Source of the DNA: Brassica napus
Taxonomy: Eukaryota; Streptophyta; Magnoliopsida; Brassicales; Brassicaceae
DNA: 64,000 nt
Direction: 5' to 3'
NCBI RefSeq assembly: GCF_020379485.1
Contig: NW_026014758.1
Span: 31,001 to 95,000 of the forward strand
Shown: piece by piece, positions 55,044 through 64,000 of the stretch
How the letters are laid out: every line of letters begins with the position of its first letter
Position numbering within the stretch: the first letter of the stretch is position 1
Notes under the pieces: model-generated
Database searches by the model: none
Told to the model about the DNA's origin: nothing
Seen by the model: the letters and a program-made list of their open reading frames with translations, nothing else
Program-made: the position numbers and the translations under genes

Positions 55044-57357
55044 TAGAGTAGTATCGATCGATGTAGATACAAATGCATCGATCGATGGCAGAGTAATTTC
55101 TGCAGAACATGTGTAGATGGAAGAGTGTTCATCTTTTTTGCTTGTATGTCTGCTCTGGTGTGTGGAGGTGGTTTCGGTGGTGCAAAACGTTTTATATAGG
55201 TATCTATAAACCTAGTTGGAGAGGGAATATTGTCCTGCTCCTGAATTTTTGCTGCGGCGCGAATATCGATCGATGTTCCTGTGTGGGTGTCGATCGATGT
55301 GAGCGGTAGTTTTGCTGGACGAGGATGGGTATCGACCGATGTGGAGCGCACTTCAGCGATCGATGTTGGAAATGTGTTGGTGAACTTATGTGTTTCAAAT
55401 CTTTCATCCTGCAAAGACATTTCTATTGCACGTTCTTTCCAATAATCCTCATCGTATTCCTCTGTATGTTCCTCGTTAGATGAAGTAATTACAGTGTCAA
55501 CTGCAAAACTTTCATGGAAGTCACTGTCTGCCCAACTGCCTATGGAATAATCATCACGTCCTCTCTTGCTTGGAGGTTGGAAGGAAAAGTGGGGGAACAA
55601 TGATTAGGTGGAGCGAAATGGTCAACCGGCTGCTTTACGTCGAGTGACGGGTTGTTTCGGTCATCGGTCACAATTGACTCATTGGAATCGATCGATGGAA
55701 AGTTGGGAGTGTCGATCGATTCCGAGTACTCTGTTTCGTACTCCGATTCATACTCTGCTCCACAATGGCATGCGCCAATGAAGCCAAGTTCTTTCCCGTA
55801 ATCTACAGAATTAATAACCTTTCTCTTAGGTCGGATGATGTCATAATGGATGTAGGTGTCTATCAGCGTCAGACACAATTTGTTTTTGTTCATGTCACAT
55901 ATGGCTCCTACTGTAGCCAGGAAAGATCTTCCAACCAGAAGTGAAGAGTTCCACTTAAGCTCGATGTCTAGGACATGAAAATCTACAGGGACAATGGCAT
56001 TACCAATCTGTACCTCCAGATCTCTTATGATACCTCCTGATCGTTTTTCTGAAAGATCCACGAATGTGAAGGATTCTGTTGAAGGTTCGATGGTCAAACC
56101 AAGCTGGTCTGCCATGATCCTAGGGAGGATACTAACTGATGCTCCTGTGTCACACATTGAATGGGGAAATTCAACACCCTTGACTACGCATGGTATTGCA
56201 AACTTCCCAGGATCACTCTTCTTCGTCAATGTGATCCTTTGTCTCATCGTCTCTCTGACTTGATGAAACATTCTCCTAATGTCCTCCTCAGTTACCTTTG
56301 TTTCTCTGAAGAACATCCACAACCGGTGTGTGAAGTAAGCTTCATCAAAAGCTTTTTCGATTGGGATTCTCAGGACTCTTTTAGTGAAACCATCCATCTC
56401 TTTATCGTTAGCTTCCCGCTTAAGGTTTTTCGGAATCTTCTCCTTTCTTTTCCTTAACCTTCTCCCTTCAGTTTCTTTATTTTCTTGAACTGGTTCTGGT
56501 GAACTATTTAAAGGGTTGGGTTTTGGTTCGGGTGAGCTAGCTAATGGTTTAGGTGGTGGTCTGAGTGCGTTGATGTAATCATTATCGATTGAGGGTAACC
56601 GCACTCGGTATGTCAGAGGTGCCTGTCGATTGATGGGAGGTGGGGTGTGACGATCGACGTCGGACTCACCCTGTCGATTGATGGTTGACTCAACCGGTCG
56701 ATCGATTTTATCATAGAAAGGGGAGGGTGGGTGAGGATGCTTAGCTGCGAATTCTTCATGAGTTAGAATTCGAACTGCATTGCAATCGGTCGATTTAGCG
56801 GACGACGTCGATCGATGACTGGAGTAATCCGTCCATCGATCTTTGTCATGGTCTGTCGATCGATGCGAGTTCATCGACATCGGTCGACACCATTGGGATC
56901 CGCCGAGACTCATGGAACTTTTGATTTCGAAGTCTCCTTCCTCAAGCTTTTCATTTCTCACCACTTGCCATAAATCATCATCTATGATGGCATTTACGTG
57001 GTGTTTCCCTTTGTCGGCTCCTGCCTCTCTAGTGAAAGCTTCTTGTCTTTTTATAGTCTCGCCCGTGTGAATTACTTGCGTTTCAAGTTTTCTCACCTGA
57101 GTCCCTAAGGTCTCGATTTTGGTGTTCAGATTGTTGTAGGCGGAGTCTATTTTACCATTAAAATCCACGGTGATTTGTTGTTGTCCCAACAGTACTCGAT
57201 CAAGCATTTCTTCGATCTTGCTTTCCTGAGTCTGGGGTGGTGGATTTTGGTAGTAAGAGTTCGAGTAGCTTTTGCTGTTGTTGAAGTGTTTTTGAAATTG
57301 TGAACTCTGGTTACTTCTTTGACCATTTCCAAAGAAGTTTTTGTAACCAGAGTTCAC
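55043..57357 (-). pseudogene. Athila-like element, left copy: gag C-terminus and protease
   Basis: A 605-codon frame (55540-57357) and its shifted continuation (55043-55600). The N-terminal part (QNPPPQTQESKIEEMLDRVL, then a coiled coil KIDSAYNNLNTKIETLGTQV) is typical of the C-terminal gag region of Athila-type elements. An aspartic protease follows: CDTGASVSILPRIMADQLGL at about residue 400, LLVGRSFLATVGA downstream. A one-base shift near 55590 separates the KRGRDDYSIGSWADS part, which is in frame in the right copy. The Met at 57357 lies inside the inverted-repeat centre, so it is not a natural start; the real gag N-terminus is missing. Confidence 0.8.
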
Positions 57358-60300
57358 AATTTCAAAAACCGTTCAACAACAGAAAAAGCTACTCGAACTC
57401 CTACTACCAGAATCCACCACCCCAGACTCAGGAAAGCAAGATCGAAGAAGTGCTTGATCGAGTACTGTTGGGACAACAACAAATCATCGTGGATTTCAAC
57501 GGTAAAATAGACTCTGCCTACAACAATTCGAACACCAAAATCGAGACCTTCGGGACTCAGGTGAGAAAACTTGAAACGCAAGTGATTCAGACTAGTGAAA
57601 CTATAAAGAGGCAAGAAGCTTTCACTAGAGAGGCAGGAGCTGACAAAGGAAAACACCACGTAAATGCCATCATAGATGATGATTTCTAGCAAGTGGTGAG
57701 ACATGAACAGCTTGAGGAGGGAGACTTCAAAATCGAAAGCTCCATGAGTCTCGGCGGATCCCAATGGTGTCGACCGATGTCGATGAACTTGCATCGATCG
57801 ACAGACCATGACGAAGATCGATGGACGGATTATTCCAGTCATCGATCGACGATGTCCGCTAAATCGACTGAATACAATGCATTTCGAATTCTAACTCATG
57901 AGGAATCCGCAGCTAAGCATCCTCACCCACCTCTCCTTTCTATGATAAAATCGATCGATCCGTTGACCCAACCATCGATCGACAGAATGAGTCCGACGTC
58001 GATCGTCACAACACACCTCCCAACGATCGACAGGCACCTTTGACATACCGAGTGCGGTTACCCTCAATCGATAATGACTATATCAACGCACTCAAACCAC
58101 CACTGAAACCATTAGCTAGCCCACCCGAACCAAAACCCAACCCTTTAAATAGTTCACCAGAAGGTTAAGGAAAAGAAAGGAGAAAATTCCTAAGAACCTT
58201 AAGAGGGAAGCTAACGATAAGGAGATGGATGGTTTCACTAAAAGAAACCTTAGAATCCCAATCGAAAAACCTTTTGATGAAGCTTACTTCACACACAGGT
58301 TGTGGATGTTCTTCCGAGAAACAAAGGTAACTGAGGAAGACATTAGGAGAATGTTTCATCAAGTCAGAGAGAAGATGAGACACATGATCACATTGTCGAA
58401 GAAGAGTGATCATGGGAAGTTTGCAATACCATGCGTAGTCAAGGGTGTTGAATTTCCCCATTCAATGTGTGACACAGGAGCATCAGTCAGTATCCTCCCT
58501 AGGATCATGGCAGACCATCTTGGTTTGACCATCAAACCTTCAACAGAATCCTTCACCTTCGTGGATCTTTCAGAAAACGACTAGGAGGTATCATAAGAGA
58601 TCTGGAGGTACAGATTTGTAAGGCCCTTGTCCCGGTAGATTTTCATGTCTTGGACATCAAACTTAACTGGAACTCTTCACTTTTGCTTGGAAGATCTTTC
58701 CTAGCTACAGTAGGAGCGTATGTGACATGAACAAAAACAAATTGTGTCTGACGCTGATAGACCCCAACATCCACTACAACACTATCCGACCTAAGAGAAA
58801 AATTATTAATTCTGTGGATTACGGGAAATAACTTGGCTTCATTGGCGCATGCCATTGTGGAGCAGAGTACGAAACAGAGTACTCGGAATCGATCAACACC
58901 CACACCTTTCCATCGATCGATTCCAATGAGTCAACGGTGACCGATGACCGCAACAACACGTCGCTCGACGTTGATCATCCGGTTGACCATTTCGCTCTAC
59001 CTAATCATTGTTATCCACACTTTGCCTTCCAACCTCCAAGCAAGAGAGGACGTGATGATTATTCCATAGGCAGTTGGGCAGACAGTGGTTTCCATGAAAG
59101 TTTTGCAGTTGACCTTGTAATTACTTCACCTAACGAGGAACATACAAAGGAATACGATGAGGATTATTTGAACGAACGTGCAATAGAAATGTCTTTGCAG
59201 GATTAAAGATTTGAAACACATAAGTTCACCAACACGTTTCCAACATTGTTTGACGAAGTGCACTCCACATCGGTCGATACTCACCCTCGTCCAGCAAAAC
59301 AACCGCTCACATCGATCGACACCCATACAAGAACATCGATCGATATTCGCGCCGCAGCGAAAATCCGGGAGCAGGAGAATATTACCTCTCGAACTAGGTT
59401 TATAGATACCTATTTAAAACGTTTTGCACCCCTGAAACCACCTGCACAAACCAGAGCAGACACACAAGCAGAAAGATGAACACTCTTCCATCTACATCAA
59501 CAGGAAAATCCACGAAGAGCAATCATCTCAAGAACACAAGTTCTGCAGAAATTATTCTGCCCTCGATCGATGCATCTGTATCAACATCGATCAATACTAC
59601 TCTTAAACCTAATCTCTCTATTTCTAAATTAAATGATAATGCAAACATTGATTACAGTTTTCTAACACCTGATGAATTTGGTATTTTCAGGGACCCAGAT
59701 GGCAACGCACGTGCAATAGATGGAAGGATCTTACAAGTGTCCAGAGAGGACATAGCAGTTATCCTTCAAGTGGCCAATGGACCTGACAACATATTCTCAC
59801 AGCAACGTGGCACTTCAGACGTCAATCAAACTGATCCAAACAAACACGTAGGAGTCACCGCAACAGAAATCAATCCAGATCTATCATGCCAAACAAAATG
59901 CCAAGCATCGATCGACGGGACAACTCGGACATCGATCGACAGGATAACACCAACGTCGACCGATAAGGATGACCCGACATCGATCGACAGACGTTATGAA
60001 TTTGGATACCGCGCTTTTGACATGTACGGAGCCACAAAGTTCACTTCGGAACGAAGGGACGAGTATGGAGTCTACAGAGATGAGTGTGGACACGCACGAG
60101 GCGTAGCTGGTGAGATGATACCTGTCACAAAGGACGACATCAGGGAATTACTGGAAAGAGCATCTCTTTTTGAAGAGAGCCACATCTGTCTTCCAGGCCA
60201 AGCCACTTCCTTCACACTCACAAGACTGGCACCAGAACTCTACACCAAAGATGAAATCAATGAGCTGGTGACTGGTATTTGTGGATCTCAGGAAAAACTG

Positions 60301-61434
60301 GGAGAGGAGCTCAGCACCAAAGATGAAATATTACGACAGCAACTTGAGAAGGAAGCCACGACCTCAGCATCGATCTACGCACTACATGCACCATCGATCA
60401 ACGCCAGTCTTCCGACAGACCAGATCCCTGCAGAACCTCAATGTTCAGCAGAACATAAGGATGAATGGGAAGTCTCATACATCAACACGAGGATAAACGA
60501 CGTGTACCAACAACCAGCCACATCGAGCTACTAAAATCGAGCTACTACAGCAAGATTTGGACACCATTCGCAAGAAGGACCAACAACCAGCCACATCGAT
60601 CGATGTGTGTACCATCACATCGCTCGATGCTAAGATCTCAGCCATGGATGATAGGCTGCAGACTTACGAGGACATGCATGACCGTTTCGTATCACCAGTC
60701 ATGCTATATTTAAACAAATTGTCTAGTCAAATACTTCATGCCCAAAGGGATATTGATAAATTTACTAATCAAAATTTTTTGCAGGCAAACTCATTTTCGA
60801 TCAACAGGCTACGAGGGCCATGGAGCGATGGCAAGAATCCTGTGGAGTTATTTCCCTACACAGCAGCAGAGGTTGACAAGATCACATCCAAGATCTACAC
60901 TGCTATAGACACCATGGAGGAACGACTTGACAAACGCTGCGATGACATCTACTTTTCATTCGACAACAGAATCAGTGGACTAGACAGCCACGCAGAATTG
61001 CTACAGAAAGAAGTCAAAGCCATTCAGAGGAAAATCGCAGCTCAACACCAGATATTAGCATCGATCGACAGGAAGCGAGCGAAATCGCTGGATGGTAAGT
61101 CGCCAAGATCGACTGACGAACACTTAATTGCATCGATCGACACCGAGTCTACACCAGCCGGCGAGCAGCTGATACACAAAACGATAGAGTCAATGTACAA
61201 GGAACTGAAAGAACTTTCACCATACGCCTATGAAAACATAGGCTAGCACCAGATCAGCATTGACAACATTCAAGATAGGCTACAGAACATCTCCAATGTA
61301 CTTAAGAAGATGGATGACAAGTGGACAAGAAATGATGAGGCCACAAGAAGTTTCATTGCATCTTGGTCCAGAATGTGCAGAGATGACGTGGATGCTTGTT
61401 TTCCAACAAGCAGCTGTTTATCCACCAAATAGCC
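57349..61434 (+). pseudogene. Athila-like element, right copy: gag C-terminus, protease and coiled-coil region (heavily decayed)
   Basis: Mirror of the left copy in broken frames: 57349-57689 (stop TAG where the left copy has Trp), 57693-58043, 58225-58584 (protease DTGASVSILPRIMADHLGL), 58937-59206, 59246-59479, 59476-60534 (352 codons; SID motifs, FGYRAFDMYG patch), 60557-61246 (229 codons; DKRCDDIYFSFDNRISGL) and 61260-61434. Segments present in the left copy are deleted, for example near 58161 and 60320. This copy links directly to the element's 3' region and LTR, so it shows the original order. Confidence 0.8.
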
Positions 61435-61505
61435 AATCACTACCACAGTCAAGCTAAATGACTATAACCAAGCGTTGAGTGGGAGGCAACCCACTATTAG
61501 GTATT

Positions 61506-62841
61506 TTATTTTGGTTTTATTAGCTAGCATTTATTTACTTTTTTTTTATTTCTTTCATATTTAGGAGACCCAAGTAGGAGGACCTGAATATCGACCGCCG
61601 ACGAGATGTCGACATCGCTCGACATAGACAAACACACGACGATCGATGCAACATTTTCACATCGATCGATATCTAATCCGGTCAGATGTATCTTCCTTAC
61701 TTGTTACATTTCGTACTTATGAATTATTCCATCATAACTCCGACTGAGGTACACTGGGACAGTGTAGTTTAAGTCTGGGGGGAGATTTACTGATATAATT
61801 TATTTTATAATTATATAAAAGGAATTTTAAAAATTATGCTTAACTATTGAAAATGGGACTATGATCATATATTGATTTAAACTTGAATATCTAACCAATC
61901 TTTAGCACCATTTTAGATTTACTGATTGCAGATAGCACTATAGATGCTAATGTAGATCAACCTATCAACTACACACTTGTCTTGACCGTATGAAGTAACC
62001 AAAGCTGATTTACAACACTAAACCTGACTTAACCGCTTGTCTTGGGGCTTGGTATACATGGGATCAGATTCTTCAGACAGGTCTGGAAGGTAACGCCTTG
62101 TGTAGATTATTTATCACATTTTTTCTCTCTAAATTTCGACCATATATTAGTTAGTGATTTATATTTCAGTTCTATCCATTTAAAAAAAAATAATAATAAT
62201 AATAATAAGATCTATTGCTTACTTAGGATGAGTCTGAACATGACTTGGTGGCTAAAACCATTAAGGCTTGATTCATAAAGACTCCAATAAAAGAGTTCGA
62301 AACGGGACTTGGAGGCGGCAATCTTCAAGGCTCGCTTTCATAAAGAATTCTTGGATATAGGTCAAAAAGAAGTGAACAGAGCTTCATGGCTACCACCATT
62401 AAGTTTTGATTCATGGAAGCCTGTCCAATCTTGGTCACTGATCCTGCAATGGAAGCAGACTTTGACTCAAAGAGAAAATTAGAGAGAGAGAAATTAGGAA
62501 CTAACTTTTACCTGCAGTTCCAGATACTTGTCTGAAATCCTTTCATCCTATGATCGATACTCCCAAGGTAAAGCATTCACTTTATATTTATGCTAAGAAA
62601 TGAAGTCAGTAGAGCGGATGTCAGACGTGAATTGCTGAGTTGTGTTATGTTAGAAATGCTAAGCTAGGGTATTCCATAGTGTGCTTCTGTGATTAGGACT
62701 TCTTAGATGTGGTTGCAAAATTGTTGAGGAAAAGATTTCTAAGCTTTAAAATCTGTAGTCCCTAATATTTTCAAACCTCTTTCAGAGAGACTGCCTGTAT
62801 GTTTTGCTTGAGGACAAGCAAAAGGGTAAGTCTGGGGGAGT
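61506..62841 (+). other. Gene-free 3' region of the Athila-like element
   Basis: No gene supported. It contains ATCGATCGAT words (61640-61680), a polypurine word AAGTCTGGGGGGAG (61771-61784), A/T-rich stretches, an A run followed by (AAT)n (about 62180-62208) and the final polypurine tract GTAAGTCTGGGGGAG (62826-62840). Two near-identical polypurine tracts about 1.06 kb apart are notable. Confidence 0.6.
62826..62840 (+). promoter_or_regulatory. Polypurine tract of the Athila-like element
   Basis: GTAAGTCTGGGGGAG directly before the presumed LTR start TGATATACC at 62842. The AAGTCTGGGGGAG form is typical of Athila-lineage elements. Confidence 0.7.
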
Positions 62842-63292
62842 TGATATACCTTGGATTTGACCCGTTTTCATCCATGGTATATAGGTGTTTTACTATATAT
62901 ATCTATTTTTTCTACTCTTCTAGGTATGTTTTCAGGTTCAGGTGCATTTCGGAGTAAAGCTATGACTTTGGAGCATTTTGGAGCTTAAAAGACATTTCAT
63001 CCGAGCTGACCATGTAGAGGTCAACGAGAGGAAGAACAATCGATCGATGCACATCCAGTGCTGTCGATCGACACCATGAGATTCCTCGACAAATGAAGAT
63101 TAATATCGATCGATGTAAACAAGTACCATCGATCGATGTCGAGACATTGGACATGCGACATTTTGGATCCAGCGGACTTGAAGCCAAAGTCCAAGCTAAA
63201 TTACAAAAATTCCCTGACGAGTTTTTAACCTAGTAGATTATATACTGCCTAAGTGTTTTGACGGCAGAGAGAGCTTTTTGTTACAGTTTTAC

Positions 63293-63359
<67 letters not shown>

Positions 63360-64000
63360 GAGAGAAGATCACTTGTGATTGGAACTCCTTGTTTTTATTT
63401 CTTTTCATCTATACTATGAATTCCCATTTCTTCATTGTCATGAATTGCTTTGCTATGTCTGAGTAGTTCATTTATTAGATCCAGGGTTCAGATAGGTTTG
63501 TGCGATTAGCCCCAAACTATAGATCTGTCTTGTTGTGATATTCATGATAGATTTGTATTCATTGCTTGTTTTAGCCTTGCTAACTAGAACATGATCATAG
63601 GATTGCATACTCAAGCACCCTTCTTATCCCATCCTGACATCAATCTATCATATCAGGACTGTTAGAGAGGGCTAACCGCCAATTTAGTATCTTAATACGG
63701 CATATCATACTCGCGCATAGGCCTGGCTAGAACCCGTCGATCGATGTCCTCAACTGACTATCGGTCAACGTAGGTAAAGGTGTATCGGTCGACGTCCCTA
63801 TAGGACCATCGATTGACACTCTTTCGTTGTCAACATATTAACCGTTGAGACACGAGATTTAGTTTGTTAACCAGTGAAACATGCGACAGCTGATCACAGA
63901 GTTAAGCGGTTGAGCTCTAACATATCATGCATGCAACAAATAGGCATCTATAGATATTATAATCTTCAACACCTGAATAGTGGCCCTGCGTATAATATCA
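62842..64000 (+). repeat. Athila-like 3' LTR (runs off the window)
   Basis: Starts TGATATACCTTGG after the polypurine tract. Contains TATATATATC (62893-62903), many ATCGATCGATG words (63038-63140, 63738-63830) and a GA microsatellite. Its part from about 62895 to 63210 also occurs, inverted, at 14417-14564 plus 23231-23406. The end is not reached in the window. Confidence 0.7.
63295..63355. repeat. (GA)n microsatellite, about 60 bp
   Basis: Uninterrupted GA dinucleotides inside the Athila-like LTR; in one frame it reads as Arg-Glu repeats, which is not a gene. Confidence 0.95.

Larger units (their letters stand above)
53058..61505. repeat. Large imperfect inverted repeat: two head-to-head Athila-like copies
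   Basis: Left arm about 53060-57314, right arm about 57343-61505, each about 4.2 kb, symmetric about 57328. The innermost arms are a perfect 27-bp inverted repeat (57288-57314 and 57343-57369) around a 28-bp spacer that itself can pair (TTCTTTG with CAAAGAA). The outer ends also match (53060-53160 against 61400-61505, two differences in about 100). The left arm keeps long open frames; the right arm has many stops and deletions. Confidence 0.85.

Noticed and set aside
63278..63466. A small frame with Arg-Glu repeats
   Set aside because: It is a translation of the (GA)n microsatellite.

Overview
The window looks like plant heterochromatin, most likely pericentromeric, from a crucifer (Brassicaceae) or close relative. 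Three observations support this. There are plant-type LTR retrotransposons of the Tekay/Del chromovirus, Tat/Athila and related gag-only lineages, with primer-binding sites of the initiator-Met type (TGGTATCAGAGC) or the TTTGGCGCTAGAAGG type. There is a scrap of plant 18S rDNA. There is a long tandem array on which elements have landed. The crucifer assignment is inference from the Athila-like and gag-only families. I see no host gene, tRNA gene, CRISPR array or bacterial feature.

Layout. 1-5250: minus-strand Tekay-like element A, which has lost RNase H to integrase; about 80 bp of 18S rDNA sits at the break. 5330-14416: a chimeric pair of LTR ends followed by the nearly complete but degenerate Tekay-like element B (gag, protease, RT, RNase H, integrase, chromodomain-like tail, 3' LTR). 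14417-23407: an inverted fragment of an Athila-like LTR, split by element C (14565-23230, TSD ATCGT), a gag-protease-only element with an antisense spliced ORF and LTRs full of tandem perfect palindromes. 23407-44557: a GT/CA-rich satellite-like array of about 13.9 kb. It is interrupted by a solo LTR of the B-related family (29376-31212, TSD GTCCT) and by gag-only element E (37744-43163, TSD GTGGG). 44558-45068: a fragment of another retroelement. 45069-53057: element F, a second, inverted and more decayed copy of the C family. 53058-64000: two head-to-head copies of an Athila-like element (protease plus a long coiled-coil-rich region, no RT) forming an imperfect inverted repeat of about 8.4 kb, followed by that element's 3' region and LTR.

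The best candidates for something undescribed are these. (1) The B-family LTR carries what reads as a self-contained small gene: TATA box, start codon in good context, 18-codon exon, 0.7-0.84 kb intron, 50-codon exon with stop, polyA signal. It is open in two of three LTR copies. (2) In both Tekay-like elements a 93-95 nt segment with GT...AG ends sits exactly between gag and protease, and removing it restores one continuous frame in each, which suggests that gag and gag-pol are set by splicing. (3) The C/F family has an antisense ORF with a phase-0 intron at the same codon in both copies. (4) The C/F LTRs carry 70-bp tandem units each made of two perfect 24-bp palindromes, with copy number differing between the two LTRs of one element. 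All coordinates and frames were read by eye; RNA evidence and database searches were not available.
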